64,000 nucleotides of DNA from Datisca glomerata (Eukaryota; Streptophyta; Magnoliopsida; Cucurbitales; Datiscaceae): positions 839,816 through 903,815 of the forward strand of contig QANY01013656.1 in assembly GCA_003255025.1 (NCBI GenBank), given 5' to 3'. This document shows positions 11,926-23,520 of this stretch, in pieces. The notes below the pieces were generated by a model. That model did not search any database. It saw nothing but the letters and a program-made list of their open reading frames with translations, and was not told the DNA's origin. Position numbers and translations under genes: made by a program. Every line of letters starts with the position of its first letter. The stretch's first letter is position 1.

Positions 11926-13107
11926 TTAAGACGACATATTATTGAAAACGCCAAATTAAGCATTAACGTCGAAACTACCAGAAAAATAGTTGGGTGTAAA
12001 AAAATTATGCTTATTTCAAGGTGGGGTCCCTCAATTATTTGAGTTCGATTTAATATATAGATTTGATCTAACGCATTTTTCTTTTGTCTCGTGAATCTGT
12101 AATTGGCTTTATCCTTTTGATTCGAGTCTCATCAGCCTAATTCGGTACACAGAAAACTATTCCATTTGAACGAAATTGAGACGAAATTGATAACTACAAA
12201 GTAGTCGGTACTCTTTCTCTATTTTTTACTTTCTCTCTCTTGCTTAGACCAAATTTTTATTTGCAGCTCGAGGCAAAAGATTTAATGTAAAGAATTTTTC
12301 GTAAATGATAATCTTGTCAGTAATTTTAAACACATCTTTAAACAATTAAAAACAGATATATAATTTTTGTATTTAAAAAATCAGATATATATATATATAT
12401 ATCTGTGTGTATGTGTGAGAAAATATGTGCTTCCTAGTAGTATTAGCAGCGTTTTAGCAAAAAAAACTTCTAAAAGTTGTTTAAAACGAACAAATCAGTT
12501 AATATTGAAATATGTGTTTGGTACACACTGTTTTAATAATGTTTTTGCATTTTAAAAAAAAGAAATTGAAATTCTCACCAAACAATAACTTAATGTAAAT
12601 AAATTTAAGAAAAAAATTAACTAATTATCATTGTTATGAATTAACAATATATTTCCTCGCACTCATATAAAATGAATATTAATAAAAAAATTCTTTTATT
12701 ATTGAGATGTGAACATGTGATGCGTGTACACATTATAGTGTTAAATGTCTCCATGAATCTAGCTACATAACATTACTTTTTTTTGTTACAGTACATAACA
12801 TTACATTATAGTGTTAAATGTCTCCATGAATCTAGCTACATAACATTACTTTTTTTTGTTACAGTACATAACATTACTTCAAATTTAAACGGCTTAGATT
12901 TTACGGACAAAACACCACATTTGGAACAAGAGGTTGAAACTGACTACTAAAAGAAAAGTATACATAATAATATCACTTAGCTCCTATATCTTCCCAACCA
13001 TATTACATTAAAACTTTAATTTGGCTATCTTCTATAAGGTTAAAATTTAATAAATCTACGTACTAAATAGCACTAATTAACTTTGGATATTATTTTAAGT
13101 CATCTAC
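11926..13107. other. AT-rich intergenic region
   Basis: No coding or RNA gene is seen. It contains a short (at)n run near 12,385-12,402, poly-A/T tracts, and the tandem duplication listed separately. It separates the LINE from the 3' flank of the small gene. Confidence 0.5.
12731..12876. repeat. Exact 73-bp tandem duplication
   Basis: Two head-to-tail copies (12,731-12,803 and 12,804-12,876), each starting cattatagtgttaaatg and ending acagtacataacatta. I find no mismatch between them. The copy itself contains taacattac twice, so slippage or unequal exchange at short repeats is a likely origin. Confidence 0.9.
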
Positions 13108-13345
13108 TCAATAATTAACTATTAGACATTCCAATACATTTATAGAGATACAAAACAGTATATAAACATAACAAGTTCGAGACACTTTTAAACGTAAATT
13201 TAGAACTGAACAAAAATAAGAAATAAGAGATCTTTCTTTGTAAGTCCAAGGGCTCTCACTGAAACAAAATATAATTACAAATATTGAGTCATGACCCACT
13301 TCAAAAACCTCAACAAAAACCAAAAAAGAAAATTAAAGTGAAAAA

Positions 13346-13687
13346 TTAATCTAATCTATCCATCTCAAGAATTTCAGGGCATTCCATAATACTTTCAAGA
13401 GAAGGCTTCCAAACATTACCGTTATAATTATCTCTCCTTCTACCTCTCTCGATCTCTTCCAAAACTTCCTCCAAGCTCTTCCCTGATCCTTTGTTTTTCA
13501 GCTGACCCATCAGCCATAAAAGCTCTTCCTTTGTAAGCACAACTTTGATTCTCATCCCACTTTTCAAATACCCATTTCCCTTCATAGTCTCACTTCCAGT
13601 CTCTGTTCTATTATCTACCTCTTCCTCTTGCTTTTGATTCTCTTTCTTTCTTTGCCTTTGCAAGAATGTTTCCATGTGATTCCTCAT
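13346..13687 (-). CDS. Small plant-specific protein, 113 aa, intact
   Basis: An intact single-exon frame from ATG (13,687) to TAA. The N-terminal 40 residues are charged and Lys/Glu/Gln-rich. The core (residues about 44-78) contains MRIKVVLTKEELLWLMGQL then GKSLEEVLEEIERGRRR, and the C-terminus has WKPSLESIMECPE. This arrangement (basic-hydrophobic VVLTKEEL block, GKSLEEVL helix, W-[KR]-P-S-L-x-[ST]-I) is what I know from small uncharacterised plant proteins, some induced by stress. No signal peptide or membrane segment is seen, so it is probably soluble; function is unknown. A second Met at residue 5 is an alternative start. A TATA box lies about 110 bp upstream. It is the only gene here without damage, and so the best candidate for a working host gene. 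Confidence 0.75.
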   Translation of the reverse strand: MRNHMETFLQRQRKKENQKQEEEVDNRTETGSETMKGNGYLKSGMRIKVVLTKEELLWLMGQLKNKGSGKSLEEVLEEIERGRRRDNYNGNVWKPSLESIMECPEILEMDRLD

Positions 13688-13797
13688 TTTTCTTGACTGA
13701 CAAACACTGCCTTACTGGTTTTCTTCACTAATATGAAAGTGGGTTCTGTTTTGATTGATACACAGAGAGATGAGACAAATTGACAGAGTGGTTTGTG

Positions 13798-13805
13798 TAT
13801 TTATA
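13798..13805 (-). promoter_or_regulatory. TATA box of the small plant gene
   Basis: tatttata on the plus strand reads TATAAATA on the minus strand, about 110 bp before the ATG at 13,687. The expected start of transcription is near 13,770, giving a short 5' UTR of roughly 80 bp that is rich in CT and CA (ctcatctctctgtg). Confidence 0.6.
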
Positions 13806-14160
13806 GGTGTGAAATTAATAAGGACCATTTGTTTATAATAATGTGAAATTAATTTAGGGAAAGCTATTATGAGATAATCTAATATTTAATAATCATATCG
13901 CACTATTTGCTAACGGCTTTAGCGGTGTTTATTATACATATACTTGTTGTCCAAAGAATAATTATACACTTCCAAAGTTTAGACAAATTTTTTTATCAAG
14001 GAAGGTATCAATATCAATAGAACGGAGTTGTTTGGCTATATGATCACGCTGATATTTTATCTTAAAGTTATTCAAGATTTCAATTGACGCCAAATTTCTA
14101 TTTTTCATGATTAAAAATATATATTTTGATGAATGCTGACATAACAACATAAATTATTAC

Positions 14161-14458
14161 TGTTTGAAGAAAGAGAAGCAGAAAGTACAGTCTTAGAAGA
14201 AAAATCTTCATCACAGGTAAAAGATGGAAGCAGAACAGAGACTTTCACAAAACACAGTGGGTGTCTAACCATTTCTGGTAAAAAATGATCATAGGCATCA
14301 GTAGGCATCCGTTGGAGATCATAGGAAACCGTTAGAGATTATATGTATATATACATCACTTTCTCATTGTAAAGTATCAGTATTTTTCAATAATAAATCA
14401 AAACCAGAGGCTCATCATCTTTCTTTAAGATCAGAACACTAAAGGTTCATCATTTACA
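14161..14458 (+). repeat. 5' LTR of copia A
   Basis: 298 bp, starts TGTTTGAAG (one extra T relative to the 3' LTR) and ends ttaca. The sequence tatatgtatatatacatc in the middle is the likely TATA region for element transcription. Confidence 0.9.
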
Positions 14459-14470
14459 TGGTATCAGAGC
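14459..14470 (+). other. Primer-binding site (initiator Met-tRNA), copia A
   Basis: tggtatcagagc begins directly after the LTR. It is complementary to the 3' end of plant initiator Met-tRNA, the usual primer for minus-strand DNA synthesis in plant copia elements. Confidence 0.9.
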
Positions 14471-14501
14471 AACGATTCTTAGAACCAACACATACAACAG
14501 T

Positions 14502-15467
14502 ATGACAGAACCATCAACCTCCAGTCAGCTTCACCACCACGACACCAATCCCAGACTGACCTCCATCCTGCTCACTGGCCACAACTACATACCGTGGGCC
14601 AGGGCGGCTCGGGTGAGCCTGAAAGGAAGAGGCAGACAGGGTTTCGTGGACGGTAGTAAGCCAAGACCAGATCGAAACTCAGAGGAATGGGACATCATGG
14701 ACAGTCATGTAATAACTTGGATAACTAATTCAATAGACCCAAAACTCAGTGAAATCTTTTATTTTTGTGAAACAGGACAGAAACTCTGGGAAGAAATATG
14801 GAGCAATTATTGTGAACAAAACAATTTCGCGCAAGTCTTTGAACTTAAACGAGAGATCTCCCAAGCAAAACAGGGGGACAGATCGGTACCGGAGTTGACC
14901 GGGTTTTTAAAATCTAAGTTCAAAGAACTTGAAACCCTAAGACCGATGACCACTGACCTGAAGGAACTCCAAGAGCGGGCTGAGCAGGATATGGTGTTCC
15001 ATTTCTTGACGGCTCTCGACTCAAGCTACGAGGAGTTCCGGGCTCAGATCTTGATGTCGATGGAGAAGCCAACTTTTGCCACGGTCTCAGCCATGGTTCA
15101 AAGAGAAGAAACCAGGCGACGAGTGATGAGTACCAGAGATGACAAGGCAGAGGCACTAGCCATGGCGACCCACGGCTCCCTCCGAAACCCTAACCCTAGG
15201 GAAGAGGGAAGGCACCGCGGACAGCCAGGCGAGCCGGTGAAGTGCAGCCACTACCGAAAGGAAGGGCACACCCACAACCGGTGCTGGACCCTCATCTCCG
15301 GCAGAACCAGAGAAAGTTCCAGAAGGAGCGCGAGAATGACGAGCGAGGGGGCTGCGCGAAGAGTGACGAACGAGGGGGCTCCGCGAAGACATTTCCCTTT
15401 TATACCGAGGGCTTCAGCGGAGCGGGTTACGGGCCGTGACCCGACCGAGATCGCAGAGCCCACATGA
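14502..15467 (+). pseudogene. Copia A gag
   Basis: A 321-residue open frame. Residues about 15-60 have the LTSILLTGHNYIPWARA pattern and residues 60-200 the capsid domain (WITNSIDPKLSEIF; FELKREISQAKQGDRSV). The knuckle near residues 249-262 reads CSHYRKEGHTHNRC: the second Cys of the expected C-x2-C-x4-H-x4-C is Tyr. The frame ends at 15,467, overlapping an ATG of the next frame (ATGA, 15,464-15,467), although copia gag and pol are normally one frame. The gag part is open but the knuckle defect and overlap suggest decay. Confidence 0.85.
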
Positions 15468-16560
15468 CAGACGGACCCGGTTCGGGTAATGGTTACCGAC
15501 CCGATCGAATGGAGGAAATGGACAGATCCGGATCCGTTAGAGCAGATCTGCACACAGACAACAACGCACAGATGGCTACACTGCTCAAACAATTCGGAGA
15601 ATTTTTGCGCGATACCTCAGGTTCATCTATCTGCAATACTGTCAATTATTTTTCTAAATCTGCAAATTTTTGTCATAACTTAGAATACTGGATAATAGAT
15701 TCTGGTGCCTCATACCACATGACTCATAACATAAAAAATCTACACAGTCTCACTAAATTAGAAAAACCACAACACGTGACGGTAGCCAATGTAAATAAAG
15801 TTCCAATTTTTGGCATAGGGTCCACCACACTCTTCACAAAAACCATTAGCAACGTACTTTGTCTACCCAATTTTAACTCCAATCTCCTATCACTCAGTAA
15901 AATAACCAAAGACTTAAACTGCAATGTTACTTTTTCACCTGACAAAGTAATTTTTCAGGATCGAGTCACCGGGAGGAAGATTTGTGAAGAGAAATTTAGA
16001 AACGTTCTGTACTACTTAGAAGATACCGACAAAACATGCCTTTCCACCTCCAGTATAGTACAAAAAGACAAAATATTACACTGGAGATTCGATCATCCCT
16101 CTGAAAAAATCCTAAACAAATTACTCAGTTTTAATTCAGACTCTAGCAGTTGCTCAGTCTGCAAACTCTCAAAACAAACCAGGTTACCCTTTCCACTATC
16201 TAGTAGTACGACAAAACGATGTTTTGAATTAATTCATTCTGATGTTTGGGGACCCACCCTAGTTGATTCATATAATAAATTCAAATACTTTGTTACATTT
16301 ATTGATGATTTCTCTCGCACAACATGGTTATATCTTTTGAATCAAAAAATGAAGTCTTCAGTTGTTTTCAAGAGTTCAACAATGTAGTTGAAACTCAATT
16401 TGAAACAACCATAAAAATCTTTAGGTCTGACAATGGAACCGAGTATACTAACAACACTTTTTTTGAGTTTTTTAAATAAAAGGGTATACGACATCAAACC
16501 ACCTGTATCCACACCCCACAACAAAATGGTGTCTCAGAATGCAAAAACCGACACCTTCTT
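15464..16560 (+). pseudogene. Copia A protease and integrase N-terminal half
   Basis: From 15,464 the frame shows the aspartic protease active site (YWIIDSGASYHMTHN), the gag-pre-integrase zinc-binding part (LHWRFDHPSEKIL, CSVCKLSKQTR; one His context has drifted from the usual HRRLGH), and the integrase core start (IHSDVWGPTLVDSYNKFKYF, then FIDDFSRTTW). This frame stops at 16,387 after a frameshift. The other frame carries RSDNGTEY and the HTPQQNGVSE block with the third catalytic residue. A further stop lies near 16,479. Confidence 0.85.
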
Positions 16561-18678
16561 GAAATGACTAGGTCTCTCCTCCTCCAAAACAACGTACCCA
16601 AAAGATACTGGTTCGATGCTATACTCACAGTAATCTACCTCATCAATCGGTTACCTAGTGTAAAATTGCATCTGAAAAGCCCTATAGAAATTCTCAAGGG
16701 TAGGAAAATTAACCTAGATCATATACGAGTATTCAGATGTACATGCTTCGTACACATTCCAAGACTTGATAAATTGGACAAAACCTCAGTCAAAACCCTA
16801 TTTTTGGGGCATTCCGCTGAGAAAAATGGGTATAAGTGCTACGACCCAATAAACCATAAACTCTACATCTCGCGTGATGTACAATTTTTAGAACTAGAAT
16901 CCTATTACCCAAAGGACCCCGACAACCATAACCACCACCAAACGTTTCCGCTACCTAACAGTGTTATTTCCTCCGATATCATAAGACAGGAACAGGATAC
17001 CGCATCAACCGCGCCTGAGACAACTACCTCAGGGAGAGCAACTGATGAGGCAGTTGTCACTGATGAAGCAGTAATCATAAGAAGGTCAACAAGGTAAACT
17101 CAACCCCCAGCAAAATTAAAAGACTACCTGTCCCATCAGGTTCTATACCCTATCCAAAATTTCCTATCTTATGATAAAATCTCTAACATCCACAGGGCAT
17201 ACTTGAGCCAAAGACCTATCAAGAAGCCTAACTCGACCCCAAATGGAGAAAGGCGATGAATGAAGAACTTCTAGCCTTGGAAAAGAATGACACTTGAGAT
17301 ATAATCCCACTACCCAACGGGAAGAAACCTATAGTATGTAAATGAGTCTACAAGACCAAATACAACAGTAATGGCACTATCGAAAGATATAGTCGCCAAG
17401 GGCTTTACTCAGACATATGGAGTAGATTACCAGGAAACGTTCGCTCCAATAGCAAAAATGAACACGATCCGAGTGTTACTATCCGTTGCCACCAACCTCA
17501 GCTGTGAACTATATCAAATGGATGTAAAGAATGCATTCCTCCAAGAAAATCTGGAAGAAGAAATATATATGTCCCTACCTTCAGGACACGAGAAAGCAAC
17601 GCACCCGTCCATGGTATGTAGATTAAAGAAGGCTATCTACGGCCTGAAACAGTCACCAAGGGCATGGTATGAAAAATTAAGCTTGTCTCTTTTAAAAATT
17701 AACTTTGTCAAAAGCTCTGCTGACTCATCTATGTTCGTCAAACACACAAACAACTCCACCACCATCATTAGTCTACGTAGATGACATTATCATCACCGGA
17801 AATAACCACGATGAAATATGGAGTGTTCAACAATTTCTAAAAGGAGAGTTTGATATTAAAGATCTAGGAAAACTGAAGTACTTCCTAGGGATAGAAATAG
17901 CTCACTCGAAAAAGGGATTGTTTCTATCTCAAAGAAAATATATCTTAGACTTGTTAAAAGAAACAATCATGATATGGGCAAAACCTGCTGGCACACCAAT
18001 GGAAACCAACATGAAAATAGGACTTAATGATAGCAAACCAATAATTGATATAGACCAATATCAGAGACTAGTAGGAAAACTAATTTATCTAACAGTTACA
18101 AGACCAGATATCACTTTTGCAGTTAGCGTTATCAGTCAATTCATGCACGCACCCCGCACAAATCACCAGGCAGCCGCAGAAAGGATACTCAGATACCTTA
18201 AAGGAACACCCGGTCAAGGGATATGGATGAAGAGAACCGGGGCAAACTCCGTAGTTGGATACACTGATGCGCACTGGGCATGTAGTTTTGATAGAAAATC
18301 TACAATTGGCTTCTGTGTCTTTGTAGGTGGAAATCTAGTAACCTGGAAGAGCAAGAAACAAACTGTTGTGGCAAGGTCAAGTGCAGAGGCAGAATACAGA
18401 GCCATGGCCTCCACTGCTAGTGAACTCACATGGATTAGACATCTCCTTCAAGACATGAAGGTTGAGATAAAAACCCGATAGAGATGCACTGTGACAACCA
18501 AGCAGCACGTCATATTGCAATGAATCCCATTTTCCACGAGAGAACCAAACACATTGAAGTGGACTCTCACTTCATAAGAGAGAAGGTACATTCAGGAGAA
18601 ATCACCATTCCTTTTGTACGTAGTGAAGACCAGCTGGCCGACATCTTCACCAAAGCCCTCGACAAAAATAACCTCTAA
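16561..18678 (+). pseudogene. Copia A integrase C-terminus, reverse transcriptase and RNase H
   Basis: Pieces in order: the integrase tail (16,564-17,097; RYWFDAILTVIYLINRLP, then VFLGHS-like FLGHSAEKNGYKCYDP); the RT start (17,371-17,784; VDYQETFAPIAKMNTIRVLL, QMDVKNAFLQENLEEEIYM); after a frameshift, RT with intact YVDDIIITGN (17,705-18,481); and RNase H (YTDAHWACSFDRKSTIGF, ARSSAEAEYRA, then 18,484-18,678 with [20 protein letters not shown] and LADIFTKAL). Several stops lie between 17,098 and 17,370. The catalytic motifs are kept but the frame is not. Confidence 0.85.
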
Positions 18679-18734
18679 AGAATACTTAACAAGTTGGGCT
18701 CAATCAATCTATACGAACCCAACTTGAGAGGGAG

Positions 18735-19033
18735 TGTTGAAGAAAGAGAAGCAGAAAGTACAGCCTCAGAAGGAAAATCTTCATCACAGGCAAAAGAGGG
18801 AAGCAGAACATAGACTTTCACCAAACACAGTGGGTGTCTAACCATTTCTGATAAAAAACGATCATAGGCATCAGTAGGCATCCGTTGGAGATCATAGGCA
18901 ACCGTCAGAGATTATATGTATATATACATCACTTATACATTGTAAAGTATCAGTATTTTTCAATAAGAAATCAGAACCAGAGGCTCATAATCTTTCTTTA
19001 AGATCAGAACACTAAAGGTTCATCATTTCTACA
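18735..19033 (+). repeat. 3' LTR of copia A
   Basis: 299 bp, TGTTGAAG to ctaca, preceded by the purine tract gagagggag (18,726-18,734) and followed by the target duplication attac. Confidence 0.9.
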
Positions 19034-19038
19034 ATTAC

Positions 19039-20164
19039 TAATCCATATCTCTTTTTTTTCAGCAACGTTAAATAACATTATGTTGCTAATACTCAGTGTG
19101 ATAATATACATAGAGTCCACGATAGATCACTAATACACTAGAAAAAAATGTGGGTTTTAGCATCGTGTTGCTAGTACATTATAATCATACCATAGTTGAA
19201 CATTAATTACTATTTTTTTGTAAACTAATTAGTGATGATGAAATATTATAACTTTTCCATTAAATATAACAGGAAAACTGAATTGTGAGGGTCAATAATC
19301 AATATTGTATTTATTTGAATTCTGTCACAGTCGGTAAAGAATGTAATAGAGATTTAGGTAGACTGATTCTTCTACTTGCTAAGTGACAAAGATAATAAAA
19401 TTGCTTAACAATAAAAAAAGGTAATTAGTGACTATTTGGTAGCATAATGGTAGGAATTAGTGTCTCCGTCCTTTTGATTTCTCTTCTCGCTTTCTCTCTA
19501 ATTTTCACTGCCCAATTTAGGTTCATTTGGCCCCCACCATGTGAATAGGCTAAATCCATTTAATTCTTATGCTTCTTTTTAATTTTTCTTATGCGTTATT
19601 TGCTCCCCATAAAAAAGGGGAATTAATGTAAGTAGATTTTGAAGTAGAAAATTTTCCAAAAGCAGTGTACGAAATGTCCGTATCCACATTCATATATCGA
19701 TGTTGTTGGATACTATTAACTCACTAATAGGTTGCCTCAATTATGTTTTGTTCTTTTTTTTACAAACGAAATAGTAATTCCATGAATACAGATAGACATT
19801 TAAACGTTGCCTCAATTCAAGCTAGTTAATAAATGAAAAAAAAAACATTGCACCCCCTTTCTCTTCCCCAAACCCGAAACACCCAGAAGCAATTTATAAC
19901 TGTAATTCAATATTTTAAAATATTCAGTAAACAAATAATAACAGAATACAGCAAGCAAAAAGTTCATTTTTGCTTTGCTTTTGAAAGATGGGTTGGTTTG
20001 TGCATTAAAAAGTTAAAAAGAAAGCTACATGATTGCCGTTTTCATAATTACTGTGTCAATTACGAAAGGAAAACCTCCTTGACGTTGGGAAAAGCTTTTT
20101 CTACTTTTTCTTTTCTTTTCTATCTTTCTTTGGGTAATTTTCATGAGATCATACATAAGGGACA
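19039..20164. other. Spacer between the two copia elements
   Basis: About 1.1 kb of AT-rich DNA. It includes cactagaaaaaaatg near 19,136, which resembles a CACTA-type terminus, but no partner end was found. An open stretch at 19,833-20,192 looks like chance. No gene is supported. Confidence 0.4.
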
Positions 20165-20169
20165 TGACC

Positions 20170-20602
20170 TATTGCGAGTATATTTTAAATGATGACTTGG
20201 CTCCTGCTTTGCCAAATCACTGTCCAAATGGAACACCCCATCACAATTCATCTGCTTTCACCAAGCACATTGCAATTGGCTTAACTCATAACAAATTATA
20301 GTTATTTGATTCTTACTTCTCATTGACAGCCTTCATCCAATAGAAATGCAACACTAGTTTTCTAGAATATTTCCTAGCTAACCTCCTAACTCAAGGGTCC
20401 CTTCCCTTTTAGATTGAGTAAGGATTGGATCAATGATTATCCAATCGTTACCTAATCTAACTAGCTCATTAATTAGTCTTAGACATTCATTATATATATA
20501 TCTTGCTCTATTCCTTGTAATAGGTTAGAAAAACAGAATTCAATAGACATAAAACATTCTCCAACCTCTTCTTCTTCCTTCTCTCTGTTTTCTTTCTTAT
20601 CT
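20170..20602 (+). repeat. 5' LTR of copia B
   Basis: 433 bp, starts tattgcgag and ends ttcttatct. It contains tatatatatatcttgctctattcc, the likely TATA region (about 20,490-20,505). It ends immediately before the primer site. Confidence 0.88.
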
Positions 20603-20614
20603 TGGTATCAGAGC
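20603..20614 (+). other. Primer-binding site (initiator Met-tRNA), copia B
   Basis: tggtatcagagc follows the 5' LTR with no gap. Its position independently confirms that the LTR ends in ..atct. Confidence 0.9.
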
Positions 20615-20672
20615 AAGGTTTTTTCGTCTGTAATTTTTCCCTTCTCTATTTATCTTCTTTTTAGCTAAAAAA

Positions 20673-21480
20673 ATGGCTGAAGCAAACACAAACACTACTG
20701 CAAATGCATTTGTTAACATCACAAATACTGCAAACAACACAAATGCAGCTGAAACACAAATGTCTGCCACTTGTCTTGCGTCTGGTTCATCTGTCCACCA
20801 TGTTTCTTCCCACCCATTTCCTTCTCTACCCACTATCTTACCAAATAACATGATTACAATCTCTATTAGGTTGGATAGAACCAATTACATTTTATGGAAA
20901 TCCCAGATCCTTTCTATAGCCAGAGCATATGACTCGGAAGCTTATCTCACTGGCAGTGTTAAAATGCCAGATGAATTTATCAAAAATCCATCAGCCACAG
21001 TTGATGCTTTTTTACCTGAATCACCTTTTATCTTGAACCCTGAATTCATTAGTTGGAGGAGGACAGATCAACACTTGATGAGCTGGCTTTTATCCTCAAT
21101 TACAGAGAGTATGTTTGGCCACATTGTTCATTGTCTCAGTGCTCATGAAGTTTGGTGCACTTTGGAGCAACTTTTCCCCTCACAGTCCAAAGCTAGGACT
21201 CTCCAGCTACGTTTTCAACTTCAAACACTGTAGAAAGGCTACCTCAATGTTAATGACTACATACTGAAGATGAAATCTATTGCTTACAGTTTGTCAGCCA
21301 CTGGCTAAAGTATCACAGATGATGATTTACTACTTTATGTTCTAGGATGACTCGGTGCTGAGTATGATCGTGTAGTGGTCAATTTGACCTCAAGATGAGA
21401 TATATTCTCCATCCAAGAAGCACAGAGCATGTTACAAAGTCATGATATGATAATATAGCAGTTCACTGGCACCTTTGACG
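20673..21480 (+). pseudogene. Copia B gag, interrupted
   Basis: The ATG at 20,673 begins an Asn/Thr-rich N-terminus, then the capsid domain (IRLDRTNYILWKSQIL, SWLLSSITESMFGHIV, VWCTLEQLF). A stop at 21,231-21,233 follows LQTL. The same frame continues with recognisable gag sequence (YLNVNDYILKMKSIAYSL) and further stops to about 21,480, so the gag is a pseudogene. The zinc knuckle is in the next piece, in another frame. Confidence 0.8.
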
Positions 21481-21604
21481 CCCCATCCCCATCTGCCAAC
21501 TTTGCTACCTATACCAAAAAAGGTCCTTCCTCTCAGCAAGGTTTTTCCTCTCCAACCCACTTCTACAACCAAAGAACGGCTCAAACCAAACCAGAGGAAA
21601 AGGT

Positions 21605-23520
21605 ATGGAAAGGGGTAGGTCTGGTCAGAGACCTATGTGCCAAATATGCAGAAAAAGAGGTCACTATGCATCCGTTTGTTTTAACATGTATGATTCTAGC
21701 TTCCAACCTAATCTTGCCAACTTTAATACTCAGAACCAGTTCACCAATCAAACTCAAAATGGTATGACACCAAGAAACCCTGCTGTATACAGTGCTTCAA
21801 CAGGAAATGTTGATGACTCAAATTGGTACATGGACAGTGCAACCACTCATCATGTTACACCTGACCTGTCCAATTTCTCCATAAAAAATGATTACAAGGG
21901 TAAATCTAAGCTAATGATGGGTAATGGTAAGATGATAGAAAGAAATCATGTTGGCAGATCCTATTTACATATTCCAAATCATTCTATTGCTTTGACACTG
22001 GACCAATTGCTATGTGTTCCTTCTGCAACAAAAAACTTATTGAGTGTATCTCAACTTTGTCTAAATAACCTTGTACTAATTGAATTTAACTCAATTTTTT
22101 GTTTTGTGAAGGATAAGATTTCGAGGGTATTACTACTTTAGAGTGTACTTAGAGATGGCCTGTATCACTTCCCACTTCACAGACTGCTCACATCCTCCTC
22201 ACACAACTCAACATTCAAAGCTTCCAACCCTACTGCTTTACTTTCTTTTAGCAGAGTCAATAAAGCCAATCTATGGCACCAGAGACTAGGGCACTCCTCA
22301 GCCCAAGTTCAGGAAGAAATTTTCAAGTTTGTGAAACTTCCTAATAGGTTTCTAGGATGGTTTCATTTTATGATGCTTGTACCCTAGGCAAAGCTCATCA
22401 AGCCACTTTTTTCCTTTATCTTTTAATGTTACTAAAAAATCTTTTGAGATTGTACACAGTGACCTTTGAGGCCCATCTCCTCTTGCTTCACTCAATGGCT
22501 TTAAATATTACATTGCTTTTGTTGATGAATTTAGTATATTAACTTGGGTTTTTCTCTTGAAACTTAAATCTGGTGCAAAACAAATCTTTCTACAATTTAA
22601 TGCCTTTGTTGAAAGAACCTTTGACACTAAAATCAAATGTCTACAAAGCGACTGAGGGTGAGTTCAGGTCTCTACAACCTATATTAGCTAACCTAGGAAT
22701 CATTTTTAGGCACCCATATCCGCATACCCACCAACAAAATGGTATAGTAGAGGGAAAACACAGGGATATTACTAAAAAGGGTCTTGCTCTATTAGCTCAT
22801 GCCAAACTACCCCTGCTTTTTTGGTGGGAACCATTTTCTACTGCCACTTTCTTGATTAATAGGCTTCCCACATCTGTCTTAGCAAACAAATCCCCCTTTG
22901 AGAAACTATTCTGCACAAAACCTGATTATAGTTTCTTAAGGGTATTTGGTTGTAGTTGCTTCCCTTTCTTGAGACCATATAATCAACATAAATTTGACTT
23001 TCATAGAAAAAAAATGTGTTTTTTTAGGTTATAGTCTTTTCCACAAAGGCTACTTGTGCTTTGAACCTATTTTTGCTAAATTATACATCAGTGAAAGTGT
23101 AGTATTTAATGAGACTAAGTTTCCCTACCCCTTACTCACCAATACTTCTTTAACCTCTGATTCATCACTCACTCCCTTTACCATACTCCTTGTTCCTATT
23201 TTTGCTACTGGTTCAGGCTCTAACTTACACTTTGCAGCAACTTCTTCAACGTCTTGTTCTACACAAAATAAGGATGAATGTTTCACTTCACAAGGTACTA
23301 TCACTACTCCATCCTTAGACTCGCATACTTCTAATATTCCATATCATTCAGTACCCCTTACTGACCCCCTAAACTCCCCAACCTCATGTTCATATGTGAT
23401 ACATGTTTTGCCTATTCTTGAGTTACTTGTCTCTAGGTCTACTACTTCAGTTCATCCCATGGTTACCAGGTCCAAAACAGGCTTTCTCAAGCCTAAATCC
23501 TTCTCTATTGTCACTTAGGA
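21605..23520 (+). pseudogene. Copia B zinc knuckle, protease and integrase
   Basis: 21,605-22,141 carries an intact knuckle (CQICRKRGHYASVC) and the protease region, where the active-site triplet reads DSA (YMDSATTHHVT) instead of DSG. The zinc-binding LWHQRLGHSSAQ lies near 22,270. The integrase core is broken over 22,357-23,034 (FRHPYPHTHQQNGIVEGKH, FWWEPFSTATFLINRLP) and its tail, with GYSLFHKGYLCFEP, lies at 22,994-23,518. A Ser/Thr/Pro-rich linker leads to RT, ending with MVTRSKTG, the usual start of the RT domain in plant copia. Confidence 0.82.

Larger units (their letters stand above)
14161..19033 (+). mobile_element. Ty1/copia element A, complete, 4.87 kb
   Basis: Two LTRs (14,161-14,458 and 18,735-19,033) flank gag, protease, integrase, RT and RNase H in copia order. 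A perfect 5-bp target duplication, attac, lies at 14,156-14,160 and 19,034-19,038. A 12-base Met-tRNA primer site follows the 5' LTR, and a purine tract (gagaggga) precedes the 3' LTR. By hand count the LTRs differ at about 17 positions plus small indels, near 6%, so the insertion is not recent. Frameshifts and stops in pol make it non-autonomous. Confidence 0.92.

Noticed and set aside
13108..13323. 71-residue open frame on the minus strand after the small gene
   Set aside because: It lies in the expected 3' UTR and has no recognisable features.
14459..14470. tRNA-like sequence tggtatcagagc (also at 20,603 and 60,711)
   Set aside because: Only the primer-complement is present; no tRNA fold or anticodon arm follows.
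19133..19170. cactagaaaaaaatg resembling a CACTA transposon end
   Set aside because: No partner terminus or 3-bp target duplication could be found.
19833..20192. 119-residue open frame before copia B
   Set aside because: It runs across the target duplication and into the LTR of copia B, so it cannot be one old gene, and shows no motif.
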